Of a DNA stretch of 64,000 nucleotides, positions 8,354 through 16,607 are shown piece after piece; the stretch's first letter is position 1; the number at the start of each line of letters is the position of its first letter. The DNA lies in NCBI GenBank assembly GCA_001689495.1, contig LUJS01000035.1, positions 108,608-172,607 of the forward strand, in the 5' to 3' direction. Source of the DNA: Bacteroidales bacterium M8 (lineage in GTDB: Bacteria > Bacteroidota > Bacteroidia > Bacteroidales > Muribaculaceae). Below the pieces are notes generated by a model that saw nothing but the letters and a program-made list of their open reading frames with translations, was not told the origin of the DNA and ran no database searches. A program made the position numbers and the translations under genes.

Positions 8354-10005
8354 TGGCAAGATACAGCTATTCACGCCGCCGGTCATGGCCTGTCAGCATA
8401 GGCAAGGTCCGCATCGGCGGTGAAAATCCGGTGGCCGTCCAGTCGATGACATCGACATCGACCATGGACACCCCCGGCTCGGTGGCCCAGATTGAGCGCA
8501 TCACCGATGCCGGAGGCGACATAGTGCGCCTGACCGCTCAGGGCGTGCGCGAGGCCGAGAATCTCGAGAAGATACGCGACATGGTCAGGGCCGACGGCTA
8601 TGACGTGCCGCTTGTGGCCGACATACATTTCAACCCCAAGGCAGCCTTCGCGGCGGCCTCGAGGGTCGAGAAGGTGCGCATAAACCCCGGCAACTTCGTG
8701 GACCCCGGACGTGTGTTCAAGAAAATCGAATTCACCGACGAGGAATACGGCAACGAGATAAAGAAGATAGACGAGACGCTCGTGCCGCTGCTCGACATCT
8801 GCAAGGCCAACAGCACCGCGCTGCGCATTGGCGTGAATCACGGCTCGCTCTCAGACCGCATCATGAGCCGCTATGGCGACACCCCCGAGGGTATGGTCGA
8901 GAGCGCGCTCGAGTTTCTGAGAGTCTGCCTGAAAAACGATTTCCGCGACGTGGTCATCTCCATCAAGGCATCCAACGTCGTGGTTATGACCCGCACCGTG
9001 CGTCTGATGGCCGAGGCCATGGATGCCGAGGGGATGCACTTCCCGCTGCATCTTGGCGTCACCGAGGCGGGCGATGCCGAAGACGGTCGCATCAAGAGTG
9101 CCATCGGCATAGGCTCGCTGCTGCTCGACGGGCTTGGCGACACAATCCGCGTGTCGCTTAGCGAGGACCCGGAGAACGAGATCGCCCCCGCCCGCTCCAT
9201 ACTGGCGCGCATCGGCGAGATTGCATCATGTCCCGTCGAGGTTCCCGAGGCTCCGGCACACGACCGTTCGCGCCGCCCCAGCCTTTGGAGCGCGCATGTG
9301 ACCAGCGTCGACGGACTCGACTTCAAGTCCTCGGACCTCGAGGGCCTGATCGTGGCCGACCTGACAGTGCAGACGGCCGACGAGGTGATTGCCGCGATGG
9401 AGAAATTGCCCGAAAGTCCCGTCAGGCTGTCGGCATCGTGCGCCAACGGTGTCTTGCTGATGCGCTCGTTCATGGCCAAGGTGCGCGAGAAGGGGCTAAT
9501 GAATCCCGTGATACTCCACTTCGACTATGCCGGAAAGGATGCCGGCGAGACAGCCATAGCCGCCTCGATAGATCTGGGCTCGATGCTGCTCGACGGTTAT
9601 GCCGACGCCGTGTCGCTGACCAATCCGGCCATGACGGACGAGGAGCTCGTCACCCTGAGCCTCAACATCCTTCAGGGCACCCGCCACCGCATCAGCAAGA
9701 CCGAATACATAGCCTGTCCCGGCTGCGGACGCACGCTGTATAACCTTCAGGAGACGCTCAAGTCCATCAAGGAGGCGACCTCGCATCTCAAGGGACTCAA
9801 GATCGGCGTCATGGGCTGCATAGTCAACGGCCCTGGCGAGATGGCCGATGCAGACTACGGCTATGTCGGTGCCGGAGTGGGCCGCGTGAGCCTGTACAAG
9901 GGCAAGGAATGCATAATCCGCAATATCCCCGCCGAGGAGGCCATACCCGCGCTGATAAACCTGATAAAGGAGAACGGAGACTGGACAGAACCCGCCGAGA
10001 AATGA
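8353..10005 (+). CDS. ispG: (E)-4-hydroxy-3-methylbut-2-enyl-diphosphate synthase
   Basis: 550-residue iron-sulphur enzyme of the MEP isoprenoid pathway, converting MEcPP to HMBPP. The N-terminal TIM barrel starts at VQSMTSTSTMDT and includes VPLVADIHFNPKAA and RINPGNF. The C-terminal 4Fe-4S domain has Cys455 and Cys458 (CPGCGRTL) and Cys489 (MGCIVNGPGE). At 550 residues it is the long form found in Bacteroidetes, Chlamydiae and plants, with an extra domain between barrel and cluster domain (about residues 260-430). It overlaps purE by 1 nt and ribD by 4 nt. ispF of the same pathway lies at 41.8 kb. Confidence 0.96.
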   Translation: MARYSYSRRRSWPVSIGKVRIGGENPVAVQSMTSTSTMDTPGSVAQIERITDAGGDIVRLTAQGVREAENLEKIRDMVRADGYDVPLVADIHFNPKAAFAAASRVEKVRINPGNFVDPGRVFKKIEFTDEEYGNEIKKIDETLVPLLDICKANSTALRIGVNHGSLSDRIMSRYGDTPEGMVESALEFLRVCLKNDFRDVVISIKASNVVVMTRTVRLMAEAMDAEGMHFPLHLGVTEAGDAEDGRIKSAIGIGSLLLDGLGDTIRVSLSEDPENEIAPARSILARIGEIASCPVEVPEAPAHDRSRRPSLWSAHVTSVDGLDFKSSDLEGLIVADLTVQTADEVIAAMEKLPESPVRLSASCANGVLLMRSFMAKVREKGLMNPVILHFDYAGKDAGETAIAASIDLGSMLLDGYADAVSLTNPAMTDEELVTLSLNILQGTRHRISKTEYIACPGCGRTLYNLQETLKSIKEATSHLKGLKIGVMGCIVNGPGEMADADYGYVGAGVGRVSLYKGKECIIRNIPAEEAIPALINLIKENGDWTEPAEK

Positions 10006-10952
10006 AGACCGATGCCACATACATGCGCCGGGCGCTCGAACTGGCGCGCCACGGCGAGCTCGATGCCTCGCCCAACCCGATGGTCGGAGCCGTAATCGTC
10101 GGCCCCGACGGTAGGATAATCGGCGAGGGATGGCACCGCCGCTGCGGCGAGGGCCATGCCGAGGTCAACGCCGTGGCCTCGGTGAGCGACAAGTCCCTGC
10201 TCAGGGACTCGACCATGTATGTCACCCTCGAACCGTGTGCCCACTATGGCAAGACCCCACCCTGCGCCCGCCTGATAACGGAGATGGGGATACCCCGCGT
10301 CGTCATCGGTTGCAGGGACCCGTTTGCCAAAGTCGCGGGGCGCGGAATAGCCATGCTCGAGGAGGCCGGAGTGGAGGTGGAGGTCGGGATGCTCGAGAAA
10401 GAGTGTTTGGCGCTGAACGAGAAGTTCATGACCGCCCACACCCACCGACGCCCCTTCATAACCCTGAAGTGGGCCGAGAGCGCCGACGGATTTATCGACG
10501 GACATATCTCGACCCCGCTCAACTCGACCGCCGTGCACCGTCTCAGGGCCACTCACGACGCCATTCTCGTCGGCAGCGGGACGTGGCTTGCCGACAGACC
10601 GCGGCTCGACACAAGGCTCTTTGCCGGTAAATCGCCCCGCCGTGTCGTGCTCGACCGTCGCGGCCGAGTCACCGACGCCCCCGGAGATGTATTGATTATG
10701 AGCGGATACGACACCCTGCGCGAGGCCATGGAGAGGCTCTATGCCGAACATGGCATCACCTCGGTGCTCGTCGAGGGCGGAGCCGAACTGCACCGCTCGT
10801 TCATGGCCGAAGGGCTTTGGGACCGCATGCGCATCGAACGCTCGGACAAGCCGACCAACGGGTCTGTCAAGGCCCCGACATTGCCGTCGGACATCAGAAT
10901 CGAGAGCATGACCAAAATAGACAATCACGACATAATAAACATAACCAAATGA
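10002..10952 (+). CDS. ribD: Bifunctional diaminohydroxyphosphoribosylaminopyrimidine deaminase / 5-amino-6-uracil reductase
   Basis: 316-residue RibD, catalysing the second and third steps of riboflavin synthesis from GTP. The deaminase domain has the zinc motif HAE (EGHAEVNAVASV) and PCAHYGKTPPCARL. The reductase domain starts near FITLKWAESADGFIDG and contains HDAILVGSGTWLADRPRLDTR and the later VLVEGGAEL. ATG at 10002 overlaps the ispG stop (ATGA). The reductase half is somewhat short, which is usual for Bacteroidetes. No other rib genes are adjacent and no FMN riboswitch is visible. Confidence 0.94.
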   Translation: MKTDATYMRRALELARHGELDASPNPMVGAVIVGPDGRIIGEGWHRRCGEGHAEVNAVASVSDKSLLRDSTMYVTLEPCAHYGKTPPCARLITEMGIPRVVIGCRDPFAKVAGRGIAMLEEAGVEVEVGMLEKECLALNEKFMTAHTHRRPFITLKWAESADGFIDGHISTPLNSTAVHRLRATHDAILVGSGTWLADRPRLDTRLFAGKSPRRVVLDRRGRVTDAPGDVLIMSGYDTLREAMERLYAEHGITSVLVEGGAELHRSFMAEGLWDRMRIERSDKPTNGSVKAPTLPSDIRIESMTKIDNHDIINITK

Positions 10953-11512
10953 ACATCAGACCCGCAACACCCGCCGACGCACGCCTGATAGCACAGTCTG
11001 TCACCGAGGCAATCGGCGCGGAAATAACCGAAAGCCTTGCAGGTGAAAACCATACCCGCGAGGATGTGATCGACATGTTCGAGTCGCTGGCACGACGCGA
11101 CGACACCCAGTACAGCTATCTCAACACCCTCGTCGTCGAGGACGACATGGGCGAAGCCGCCGGAGTGTGCGTGGCATACGACGGAGCCGGACTGCACGAA
11201 ATGCGCCAGCTGTTCTTTGCCGCCGCCAAGGAATATCTTGGCCGCGACATGACCGCGATGGAGGACGAATGCACGCCCGACGAGTTCTATCTCGACACGC
11301 TTGCCGTGGTCCCCGCCCGCAGGGGCCGCGGATATGCGCAGGCGCTGATACAGGCCACTGCCGAACGTGCCCGCGAATGTGGCAAGCCCCTCGGACTGCT
11401 GGTCGAGAAGGAGAATCATCCCGCAAGGGCACTCTACGAGAAGAGCGGATTCAGCTTCTTTGACGAGAGGCCCTTTGCCTTCGTGATGATGGACCACCTG
11501 AGAATGGCCTGA
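10949..11512 (+). CDS. GNAT-family N-acetyltransferase
   Basis: 187-residue acyltransferase that should use acetyl-CoA. The N-terminus MNIRPATPADARLIAQSVTEAIG is a typical GNAT start. The acetyl-CoA loop is in LDTLAVVPARRGRGYAQALIQAT, followed by the conserved ARALYEKSGF. The ATG overlaps the ribD stop by 4 nt. The acceptor is unknown; cotranscription with ribD gives no clear clue. It ends the purE-ispG-ribD operon, just before a bidirectional-looking terminator. Confidence 0.85.
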   Translation: MNIRPATPADARLIAQSVTEAIGAEITESLAGENHTREDVIDMFESLARRDDTQYSYLNTLVVEDDMGEAAGVCVAYDGAGLHEMRQLFFAAAKEYLGRDMTAMEDECTPDEFYLDTLAVVPARRGRGYAQALIQATAERARECGKPLGLLVEKENHPARALYEKSGFSFFDERPFAFVMMDHLRMA

Positions 11513-11533
11513 GAAATTCGGATTACAACAATG

Positions 11534-11576
11534 ACAAAAGCGTGCGGCCCTTGCGAGTGCCACACGCTTTTTTGTC
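11534..11576. terminator. Bidirectional terminator between convergent genes
   Basis: AAAAGCGTG (11536-11544) pairs with CACGCTTTT (11563-11571) and is followed by TTG-rich sequence. With A-rich and T-rich flanks on each side it can stop both the plus-strand purE-to-GNAT operon and the opposing minus-strand lipoprotein gene. Confidence 0.75.
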
Positions 11577-11602
11577 GTGATGTGTGTTTTTGAATCTTCC
11601 TG

Positions 11603-12055
11603 TCAGTCGAGATGGCCTATGAAGATGCCGTCCTGATCGAACTGCAGCTCGAGACCGTTGGTCAGCTCGATCTCATATCCGGGGGCATTGCGGGTTATCT
11701 CGTTGATGTAATATGCGGGGAAGTTTGCCTCGACATAGAGCCAGATAGGTGTGGGGACGATGCCCTGAGGGACAGAGTTCTGGGGAGGAGCAGAGACGTC
11801 GACCCACTGGCCGGCGGCATCAAACTCTATCTCGTTGCCGGTGGCGAGGAGCACCTCGTAGACGGTTCCGGCATGTTCGTCATCGCGGACGACCTTGACG
11901 GCCTTGTCGCTGGGGAAATATGTCGAGATGAACTCCTGAGCGGGCTTCGGAAGCATGTCGTATGACATGGGCACATCCTTGTCGTCGTCATCCTTGCAGC
12001 TCCATACCATCACGGCTATGAGGCTGACAAAAAGAAGCATAATAGTCTTTTTCAT
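11603..12055 (-). CDS. PepSY-like lipoprotein
   Basis: 150-residue lipoprotein. The N-terminus MKKTIMLLFVSLIAVMVWSC ends in a lipobox-like VWSC followed by an acidic KDDDDKD stretch, so it should be surface- or periplasm-anchored. Two related segments follow, LPKPAQEFISTYFP...VYEVLLATGNEIEFDAAGQW and IWLYVEANFPAYYINEITRNAPGYEIELTNGLELQFDQDG, the repeat pattern of the PepSY-like family (PF11396). A second, probably paralogous, protein is at 48.6-49.0 kb. Such proteins are common in gut Bacteroidales; function unknown. Confidence 0.75.
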   Translation of the reverse strand: MKKTIMLLFVSLIAVMVWSCKDDDDKDVPMSYDMLPKPAQEFISTYFPSDKAVKVVRDDEHAGTVYEVLLATGNEIEFDAAGQWVDVSAPPQNSVPQGIVPTPIWLYVEANFPAYYINEITRNAPGYEIELTNGLELQFDQDGIFIGHLD

Positions 12056-12070
12056 AATGTAGTGTTTGTT

Positions 12071-12095
12071 TTGTAATCTATGACTATATTACAAA
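12071..12095. repeat. AT-rich inverted repeat upstream of the PepSY-like gene
   Basis: TTTGTAAT (12071-12078) is mirrored by ATTACAAA (12088-12095) around a 9-nt centre. It lies between the cysK stop and the PepSY-like start on the minus strand. It could be an operator or the 3' hairpin of cysK; nothing decides between these. Confidence 0.35.
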
Positions 12096-12129
12096 CACAC
12101 ATTATAAAAAGTTCAACCATTTTCACACA

Positions 12130-13062
12130 TCAGTCGCCGAACAGCGTGGTGGACAGGTATCTCTCGCCGGTGTCGGGCAAGAGGACGACGATGGTCTTAC
12201 CCTCGTTTTCGGGCTGCCTTGCCAGAGCGATAGCCGCCGAGAACGCCGCGCCCGACGATATTCCGGCCAGTACCCCCTCGCGGCGAGCCAGCATGCGCGC
12301 CGCGGCCTCGGCCTCGGGATAGCTCACGGGCATCACCGCATCGACCACCGAGGGGTCAAAGTTGCGCGGGACGAATCCGGCGCCTATCCCCTGCAGTTTG
12401 TGCGGGCCGGGCTTGCCACCCTCGAGCACGGGCGAGTCAGAGGGCTCGACGGCCACGATGCGCACCTCGGGATTCCGGGACTTGAGGCCGCGCCCTACAC
12501 CGGTCAGCGTGCCTCCGGTGCCTACGCCGGCCACGAAGATGTCTACCTTTCCGTCGGTATCGTCCCATATCTCGACCGCGGTCGTGACCTCGTGACGGGC
12601 CGGGTTGGCGGGATTGTCAAACTGGCCGGGCATGAAGGCCCCCTCGTTTTCGGCAAGGATGGCCTCGGCGCGGGCTATCGCACCCTTCATGCCTTCGGCT
12701 CCCGGAGTCAGCACCAGCTCGGCGCCGAGGGCCTTGAGCAGGCTCATGCGCTCGCGGCTCATGGTCTCGGGCATGGTCAGGACGAGCCTGTAGCCCTTGA
12801 TGGAGGCCACCCAAGCCAGACCTATGCCGGTGTTGCCGCTGGTGGGCTCGACAATCAGGCCGCCGGGCCTGAGGAGGCCGCGCTGTTCGGCATCCTCGAT
12901 CATAGCGAGTGCCACGCGATCCTTGACGCTGCCGCCGGGGTTGAACGATTCGAGCTTGACCAGCAGGCGGGCGCGTAGCCCTTCGGATGACTCGATGTTG
13001 CGGACTTCGAGCAGGGGGGTGTGCCCTATCAGTTCGATAAGAGAAGAGTGTATCTTTTTCAT
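12130..13062 (-). CDS. cysK: Cysteine synthase A
   Basis: 310-residue PLP enzyme that makes cysteine from O-acetylserine and sulphide. Lys47 in NPGGSVKDR is the PLP-binding lysine; PTSGNTGIGLAWVA binds the substrate carboxylate; the later GVGTGGTLTGVGR binds the PLP phosphate. ATG at 13062 gives MKKIHSSLIELIGHTPLLEV; a TTG two codons earlier is less likely. It lies 22 nt downstream of an SGNH hydrolase gene on the same strand and is probably cotranscribed with it. No serine acetyltransferase is adjacent. High confidence. Confidence 0.95.
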   Translation of the reverse strand: MKKIHSSLIELIGHTPLLEVRNIESSEGLRARLLVKLESFNPGGSVKDRVALAMIEDAEQRGLLRPGGLIVEPTSGNTGIGLAWVASIKGYRLVLTMPETMSRERMSLLKALGAELVLTPGAEGMKGAIARAEAILAENEGAFMPGQFDNPANPARHEVTTAVEIWDDTDGKVDIFVAGVGTGGTLTGVGRGLKSRNPEVRIVAVEPSDSPVLEGGKPGPHKLQGIGAGFVPRNFDPSVVDAVMPVSYPEAEAAARMLARREGVLAGISSGAAFSAAIALARQPENEGKTIVVLLPDTGERYLSTTLFGD

Positions 13063-13084
13063 TTTCAAAACGTGTTTTTTAATG

Positions 13085-13765
13085 TCAGCGCCCGATGGCA
13101 GAGGTCACTTGACGCGCTATCGACTCCATGCCGCGTACCGACGGATGCCCCGACTGCTTGTCGATGTCGCTCAATGTTATCACGGGCACTTCATAATGCT
13201 TGCATACTGTAATAACAGATTCGTTGATTTCGGGTTTAAGCTCGGTGTTGAGAATGAAGTATATCTTGGCGTCGGCATATCTGTCCCTGAGGCCGTCCAT
13301 CAGCCGGGCCATGGCCGGGCGGAACGAGTAGAGCTGTTCGTCGGTCCAGTCGGCCCAGACATACTCGCCTATCGGCGAGCCTGCCCACGAGTCGTTGGTA
13401 CCGCCGAAGACAAGAATTATGTCGGGGTCGCCAAGATTGTCCATGCGCGTGATGAAGGCACGGTCGGTATAGTCGACACCCTTATAACCTGTACGGCAGA
13501 CGGTTGCACCCGAATATGAGTTGTTGACCCCGAGTCTGTATGGCGCATCGCCGGCAGTCATCAGTCCCCACCAAGTCTGCTGCATGCTGTCGACATCGGT
13601 GGTCTTGACATGGCGTGGCGAATGATACCAGACGAGATTGGTGTCGGGCACGACATAGCCCTGAAATGTGGAATATGAGTCGCCCAGAATGGAAATGACC
13701 GGACGTTCGGAGCGCGCGCCCATCATTGTGAATAGCAACGCGATGAGTAGGAATATTTTTTTCAT
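13085..13765 (-). CDS. Secreted SGNH/GDSL-family hydrolase
   Basis: 226-residue exported esterase-like protein. ATG at 13765 gives the signal peptide MKKIFLLIALLFTMMGARS. Catalytic blocks of the SGNH fold are visible: block I ILGDSYSTFQGY (nucleophile Ser), block III FGGTNDSWAG, and a C-terminal GHPSVRGM that would hold the catalytic His. Substrate unknown; an ester or acetyl group on a glycan is the usual target of the family. The -7 box (13771-13778) ends only 5 nt before this ATG, suggesting an mRNA with almost no leader. Confidence 0.8.
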   Translation of the reverse strand: MKKIFLLIALLFTMMGARSERPVISILGDSYSTFQGYVVPDTNLVWYHSPRHVKTTDVDSMQQTWWGLMTAGDAPYRLGVNNSYSGATVCRTGYKGVDYTDRAFITRMDNLGDPDIILVFGGTNDSWAGSPIGEYVWADWTDEQLYSFRPAMARLMDGLRDRYADAKIYFILNTELKPEINESVITVCKHYEVPVITLSDIDKQSGHPSVRGMESIARQVTSAIGR

Positions 13766-13770
13766 AATCG

Positions 13771-13778
13771 CAAAATTA
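13771..13778 (-). promoter_or_regulatory. -7 box abutting the SGNH hydrolase start
   Basis: Minus-strand TAATTTTG is followed by CGATT and then ATG. If transcription starts about 5 nt after the box, the transcript begins at or within a base or two of the start codon. Confidence 0.55.
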
Positions 13779-13822
13779 ACTCTTTTTTTTCGTGAATCGT
13801 TAGGAGTGTGACGCTTTTTTTG

Positions 13823-13830
13823 TAATTTTG
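13823..13830 (+). promoter_or_regulatory. -7 box of ilvE
   Basis: TAATTTTG fits TAnnTTTG, 31 nt before the ilvE ATG. It is divergent from the SGNH hydrolase promoter about 45 nt away, so the two share a short regulatory region. Confidence 0.55.
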
Positions 13831-13861
13831 TCAAAACTAATAACCGCTAACCGCATAATAT

Positions 13862-14884
13862 ATGGACAAAGAGTTAGATTGGAAAAACCTCTCGTTCGGC
13901 TACATGCCGACTGACTATAACGTACGCTGTTATTACCGCGACGGGAAATGGGGCGATATTGAGGTATCGCAGAGCGAGGAAGTGAGCCTTCACATCGCCG
14001 CCACCTGTCTGCACTACGGTCAGGAAATTTTCGAAGGCCTCAAGGCTTTCAGGGGCAAGGACGGTAAGATCAGGGTGTTCCGCCTCGAGGAGAACGCCAA
14101 GCGCATCCGCGAGTCTGCCAAAGGCATACTCATGGAGCCGCTGCCCGAAGAGAAGTTCCGCGAGATGGTGCTCAAGGTTGTCAAGCTCAACGAACGGTTT
14201 GTGCCCCCCTACGGCTCGGGCGCATCACTCTATATCCGCCCCATCGAGCTGGGCATCTCGGCTCAGGTGGGCGTGAAACCCGCGCGCGAGTATCTGTTCA
14301 TGATTCTCGTCACCCCCGTGGGCCCCTACTTCAAGACCGGCTTCCGCCCCACCAACATCTGCATCATGCGCCAGTATGACCGCGTAGCACCCCGCGGCAC
14401 GGGTCTGTGGAAGGTCGGCGGCAACTATGCCGCATCGCTCACCGCCGGCGAGCACGCACACGAGCTGGGATATTCGGCCGTGCTCTATCTCGACCCCAAG
14501 GAGAAAAAGTACCTCGACGAGTGCGGTCCGGCCAACTTCATTGCCATCAAGGACGGCAAGTACATCACACCGGCCTCAGACTCGATCCTCCCCTCGATCA
14601 CCAACAAGAGCCTGATGCAGCTGGCCGAGGACATGGGCATCCCCGTCGAGAGACGCCACATCACCGTGGACGAGCTCGAGACCATCGACGAGGCCGCAGC
14701 AGTGGGCACCGCAGCCGTGGCATCGCCCGTGGGCGAGATCGACGACCTCGACACCGGCAAGAAGTATATCGTATCTAAGGACGGCAACCCCGGCCCGATC
14801 GTGACGAAACTCTATGAGACACTGCGCGGCATCCAGTACGGCGACCTGCCCGACACGCACGGATGGTGCACAATCGTTGAATGA
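13862..14884 (+). CDS. ilvE: Branched-chain amino acid aminotransferase
   Basis: 340-residue PLP enzyme for the last step of Leu, Ile and Val synthesis, with glutamate as amino donor. Lys184 in GLWKVGGNYAASL is the PLP Schiff-base lysine. Other marks are HYGQEIFEGLKAFRG, YIRPIELG, YLDECGPANFIAI and TGTAAVASPVGEI-like sequence near residue 280. Length fits the IlvE type II class. No Leu/Ile/Val-rich leader peptide is visible in the 31-nt leader. It overlaps the next gene by 4 nt. Confidence 0.95.
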   Translation: MDKELDWKNLSFGYMPTDYNVRCYYRDGKWGDIEVSQSEEVSLHIAATCLHYGQEIFEGLKAFRGKDGKIRVFRLEENAKRIRESAKGILMEPLPEEKFREMVLKVVKLNERFVPPYGSGASLYIRPIELGISAQVGVKPAREYLFMILVTPVGPYFKTGFRPTNICIMRQYDRVAPRGTGLWKVGGNYAASLTAGEHAHELGYSAVLYLDPKEKKYLDECGPANFIAIKDGKYITPASDSILPSITNKSLMQLAEDMGIPVERRHITVDELETIDEAAAVGTAAVASPVGEIDDLDTGKKYIVSKDGNPGPIVTKLYETLRGIQYGDLPDTHGWCTIVE

Positions 14885-15426
14885 TGACTTATCAGGAACT
14901 CATTGAAAAATATTACCCGGCGGATACCCTCCGCCGGGCAATTTATTTGAAGCACTGCCGTGCCGTTGCCGACCTCGCGCTCGAGATAGCACGAGACAAG
15001 GACCTGTCGCTTGACGAGGACGACATCGAGGATGCCGCGATGCTGCACGACATAGGCATCTTCCTGACAGACGCGCCGTCGATAGACTGCCACGGCACGG
15101 AACCGTACATACGCCACGGGCTGCTTGGCGCCGAGCTGCTGCGCCGCGAGGGCATGCCCGAGATATTTGCCCACGTGGCCGAGCGGCACACGGGCACCGG
15201 CATAACCCGCGAGGAGATAGAGGCGCAACATCTGCCCCTGCCTGAGGGTGACTACATGCCCGAAACGCTGCTCGAAAGGCTTGTGTGCTATGCAGACAAG
15301 TTCTATTCGAAGAGCGGAGACATGAAGCGCAAGTCCTTCGACAAGGTCGTGGCCTCGATGGAACGCCACTCGGAGGCCACCAAAGAGAGATTCCTCACGC
15401 TCAGCCGCGAGTTCGGCGTATATTAA
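14881..15426 (+). CDS. HD-domain phosphohydrolase
   Basis: 181-residue HD-superfamily protein. The metal-binding pattern is His in LKHCRAVADLALEIA, the HD pair in AAMLHDIGIF, then HGLLGAELLRREG and HVAERHTGTGI, with a final Asp in CYADKFYSK. Members hydrolyse phosphate esters of nucleotides or second messengers. This subgroup is annotated only as HD-domain protein; the substrate is unknown. The ATG at 14881 overlaps the ilvE stop; a second in-frame ATG is at 14884. Confidence 0.8.
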   Translation: MMTYQELIEKYYPADTLRRAIYLKHCRAVADLALEIARDKDLSLDEDDIEDAAMLHDIGIFLTDAPSIDCHGTEPYIRHGLLGAELLRREGMPEIFAHVAERHTGTGITREEIEAQHLPLPEGDYMPETLLERLVCYADKFYSKSGDMKRKSFDKVVASMERHSEATKERFLTLSREFGVY

Positions 15427-15447
15427 GGCCAAGACTAAAACACGAAG

Positions 15448-15494
15448 ACGGCCTGTCGGCGATGGCGCATCCATGCGTCCAGCCGACAGGCCGT
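15448..15494 (+). terminator. Hairpin after ilvE-HD operon
   Basis: Perfect 13-bp stem ACGGCCTGTCGGC (15448-15460) with GCCGACAGGCCGT (15482-15494). The 21-nt loop contains a small CGCAT/ATGCG repeat. There is no long T run after it, so termination would depend on stem strength. Confidence 0.6.
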
Positions 15495-15636
15495 CGTTAT
15501 ATCCGTATCTCTGTTCAGAGTGAATCAGGGGCAAAAGAAAAAGCTGGTCGCTCGCACATCAGCGGGCAATCAGCTTGAGCTTTCTGTAGGAATGCCAAAA
15601 CATTGTTCTGGCAGTCACTGTGTTGCGGCCTATCTA

Positions 15637-15837
15637 TTAGGCGTTAGCGGCAACAGAGTCAACAGCAGCGGCGCTATCAGCGGGAGCTACAGTGTCAACG
15701 ACTGCCTCCTCAACGATAGTCTCCTCTACAGCAACTACGGTGTCGTTTGCAGCAGCCTCGGCAGCCTTGTCAGACGAACCGCAAGAGAAAAGAGATGCGC
15801 TGAAAGCAACAGCAGCAACTAAAACTAACTTCTTCAT
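15637..15837 (-). CDS. Small acidic Ala/Val-rich lipoprotein
   Basis: 66-residue lipoprotein from ATG at 15837. MKKLVLVAAVAFSASLFSC has a lipobox (LFSC). The mature part is only about 47 residues and almost entirely Ala, Val, Asp, Glu, Ser and Thr, with no aromatic residue or Cys, so it is probably disordered. It has a good promoter (15887-15917). No conserved domain is recognisable. The clear signal peptide and promoter argue that it is real. Function unknown. Confidence 0.7.
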   Translation of the reverse strand: MKKLVLVAAVAFSASLFSCGSSDKAAEAAANDTVVAVEETIVEEAVVDTVAPADSAAAVDSVAANA

Positions 15838-15886
15838 TTTCTTGTTTGTTAAATTATTGAACAATATTTAAGCTTCAAAAACGCTA

Positions 15887-15917
15887 CAAAGGTAAGACAA
15901 ATTTTTGACATACCAAA
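15887..15917 (-). promoter_or_regulatory. Consensus promoter of the small lipoprotein
   Basis: On the minus strand TTTG (15914-15917), 19 nt, then TACCTTTG (15887-15894): a full Bacteroides-type promoter, about 50 nt upstream of the ATG at 15837. Confidence 0.75.
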
Positions 15918-16244
15918 CTTTTTTTAGCTATTTTTTCGCGATAGATGATTTTTTAGTTAATTTCTGCAAATTATTGTATAATTCGTGAAACAAAATTAAC
16001 AATCAGCACACATTTACGCCAATCGGGCATATAATTTGGGGGCTAAAAGTTGTTCCCCTAACGACCAACAAAAGTCACAAATTGACGAGCCCTCCTGATG
16101 GCCGGCAGGAACGGATCTGCATGAAATCAATACTAACACATATATTTATATAAGAGGGTCGGCAATCATCCCATTGATGGATCTGACCGCTCAAGACGAC
16201 CGTGCGACTATCGGAAAGATACAGGCAGGGGATTCGGACAAATA

Positions 16245-16371
16245 AAGAACCGGAGCGCTTCTCACGAGGCACTCCGGAGATTTTATATGCACTATTAAAA
16301 ATATCACATGTAAATTTTCACCTTTAAGCGTTAGAATTTTCGTACGTTGACAGGTCATTGATTTTTTACAC
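16245..16371 (-). ncRNA. Candidate small RNA (minus strand)
   Basis: A minus-strand promoter (TTG at 16403-16405, 19 nt, TAACTTTG at 16376-16383) faces a terminator about 100 nt downstream. On the minus strand CCGGAGTGC (16277-16269) pairs fully with GCGCTCCGG (16258-16250) using one G-U pair and is followed by TTCTTTATTTG. On the plus strand the same hairpin has a mismatch, which supports minus-strand transcription. The only open frame inside runs straight through the hairpin, so a non-coding RNA of about 130 nt is more likely. No known RNA family recognised. Confidence 0.45.
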
Positions 16372-16375
16372 GCTG

Positions 16376-16405
16376 CAAAGTTATACAATATTCCCGTCAG
16401 TTCAA
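16376..16405 (-). promoter_or_regulatory. Promoter of the minus-strand candidate small RNA
   Basis: Minus-strand TTG, 19-nt spacer and TAACTTTG. No protein gene starts downstream within the expected distance. Confidence 0.55.
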
Positions 16406-16552
16406 TATATTTAGAGTGAAATCTAAACCCAATCTCAACAATCAAAATTATATATCATTGATTTACTGCATATTCCACACCAAACCCCAAATGGGTTATC
16501 TAAACAAAAATATATGCTTTATAAACCGAAAAGCACCGATTATAGACCAAAA

Positions 16553-16583
16553 ACGGCCTCCGAAACAGTGTTCAGGAGGCCGT
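16553..16583 (-). terminator. Terminator of the DUF1015 gene
   Basis: Minus strand: ACGGCCTCC (16583-16575) pairs with GGAGGCCGT (16561-16553), followed directly by TTTTTGG. Standard intrinsic terminator 25 nt after the stop. Confidence 0.85.
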
Positions 16584-16607
16584 CTGAATAATGTATTTTT
16601 GACAATA

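Larger units (their letters stand above)
15838..16607. other. Long AT-rich intergenic region with regulatory signals
   Basis: 770 bases without a convincing protein gene and clearly richer in A+T than the flanks. It holds the promoter of the small lipoprotein (15887-15917), another minus-strand TAATTTTG box (15991-15998), a candidate small RNA with its own promoter and terminator (16245-16405), and the DUF1015 terminator (16553-16583). Short open frames here span hairpins and do not look coding. Confidence 0.6.

Noticed and set aside
16191..16445. 84-codon minus-strand frame in the long intergenic gap
   Set aside because: It runs straight through the terminator hairpin of the candidate small RNA and has no coding-like composition or conserved motif.
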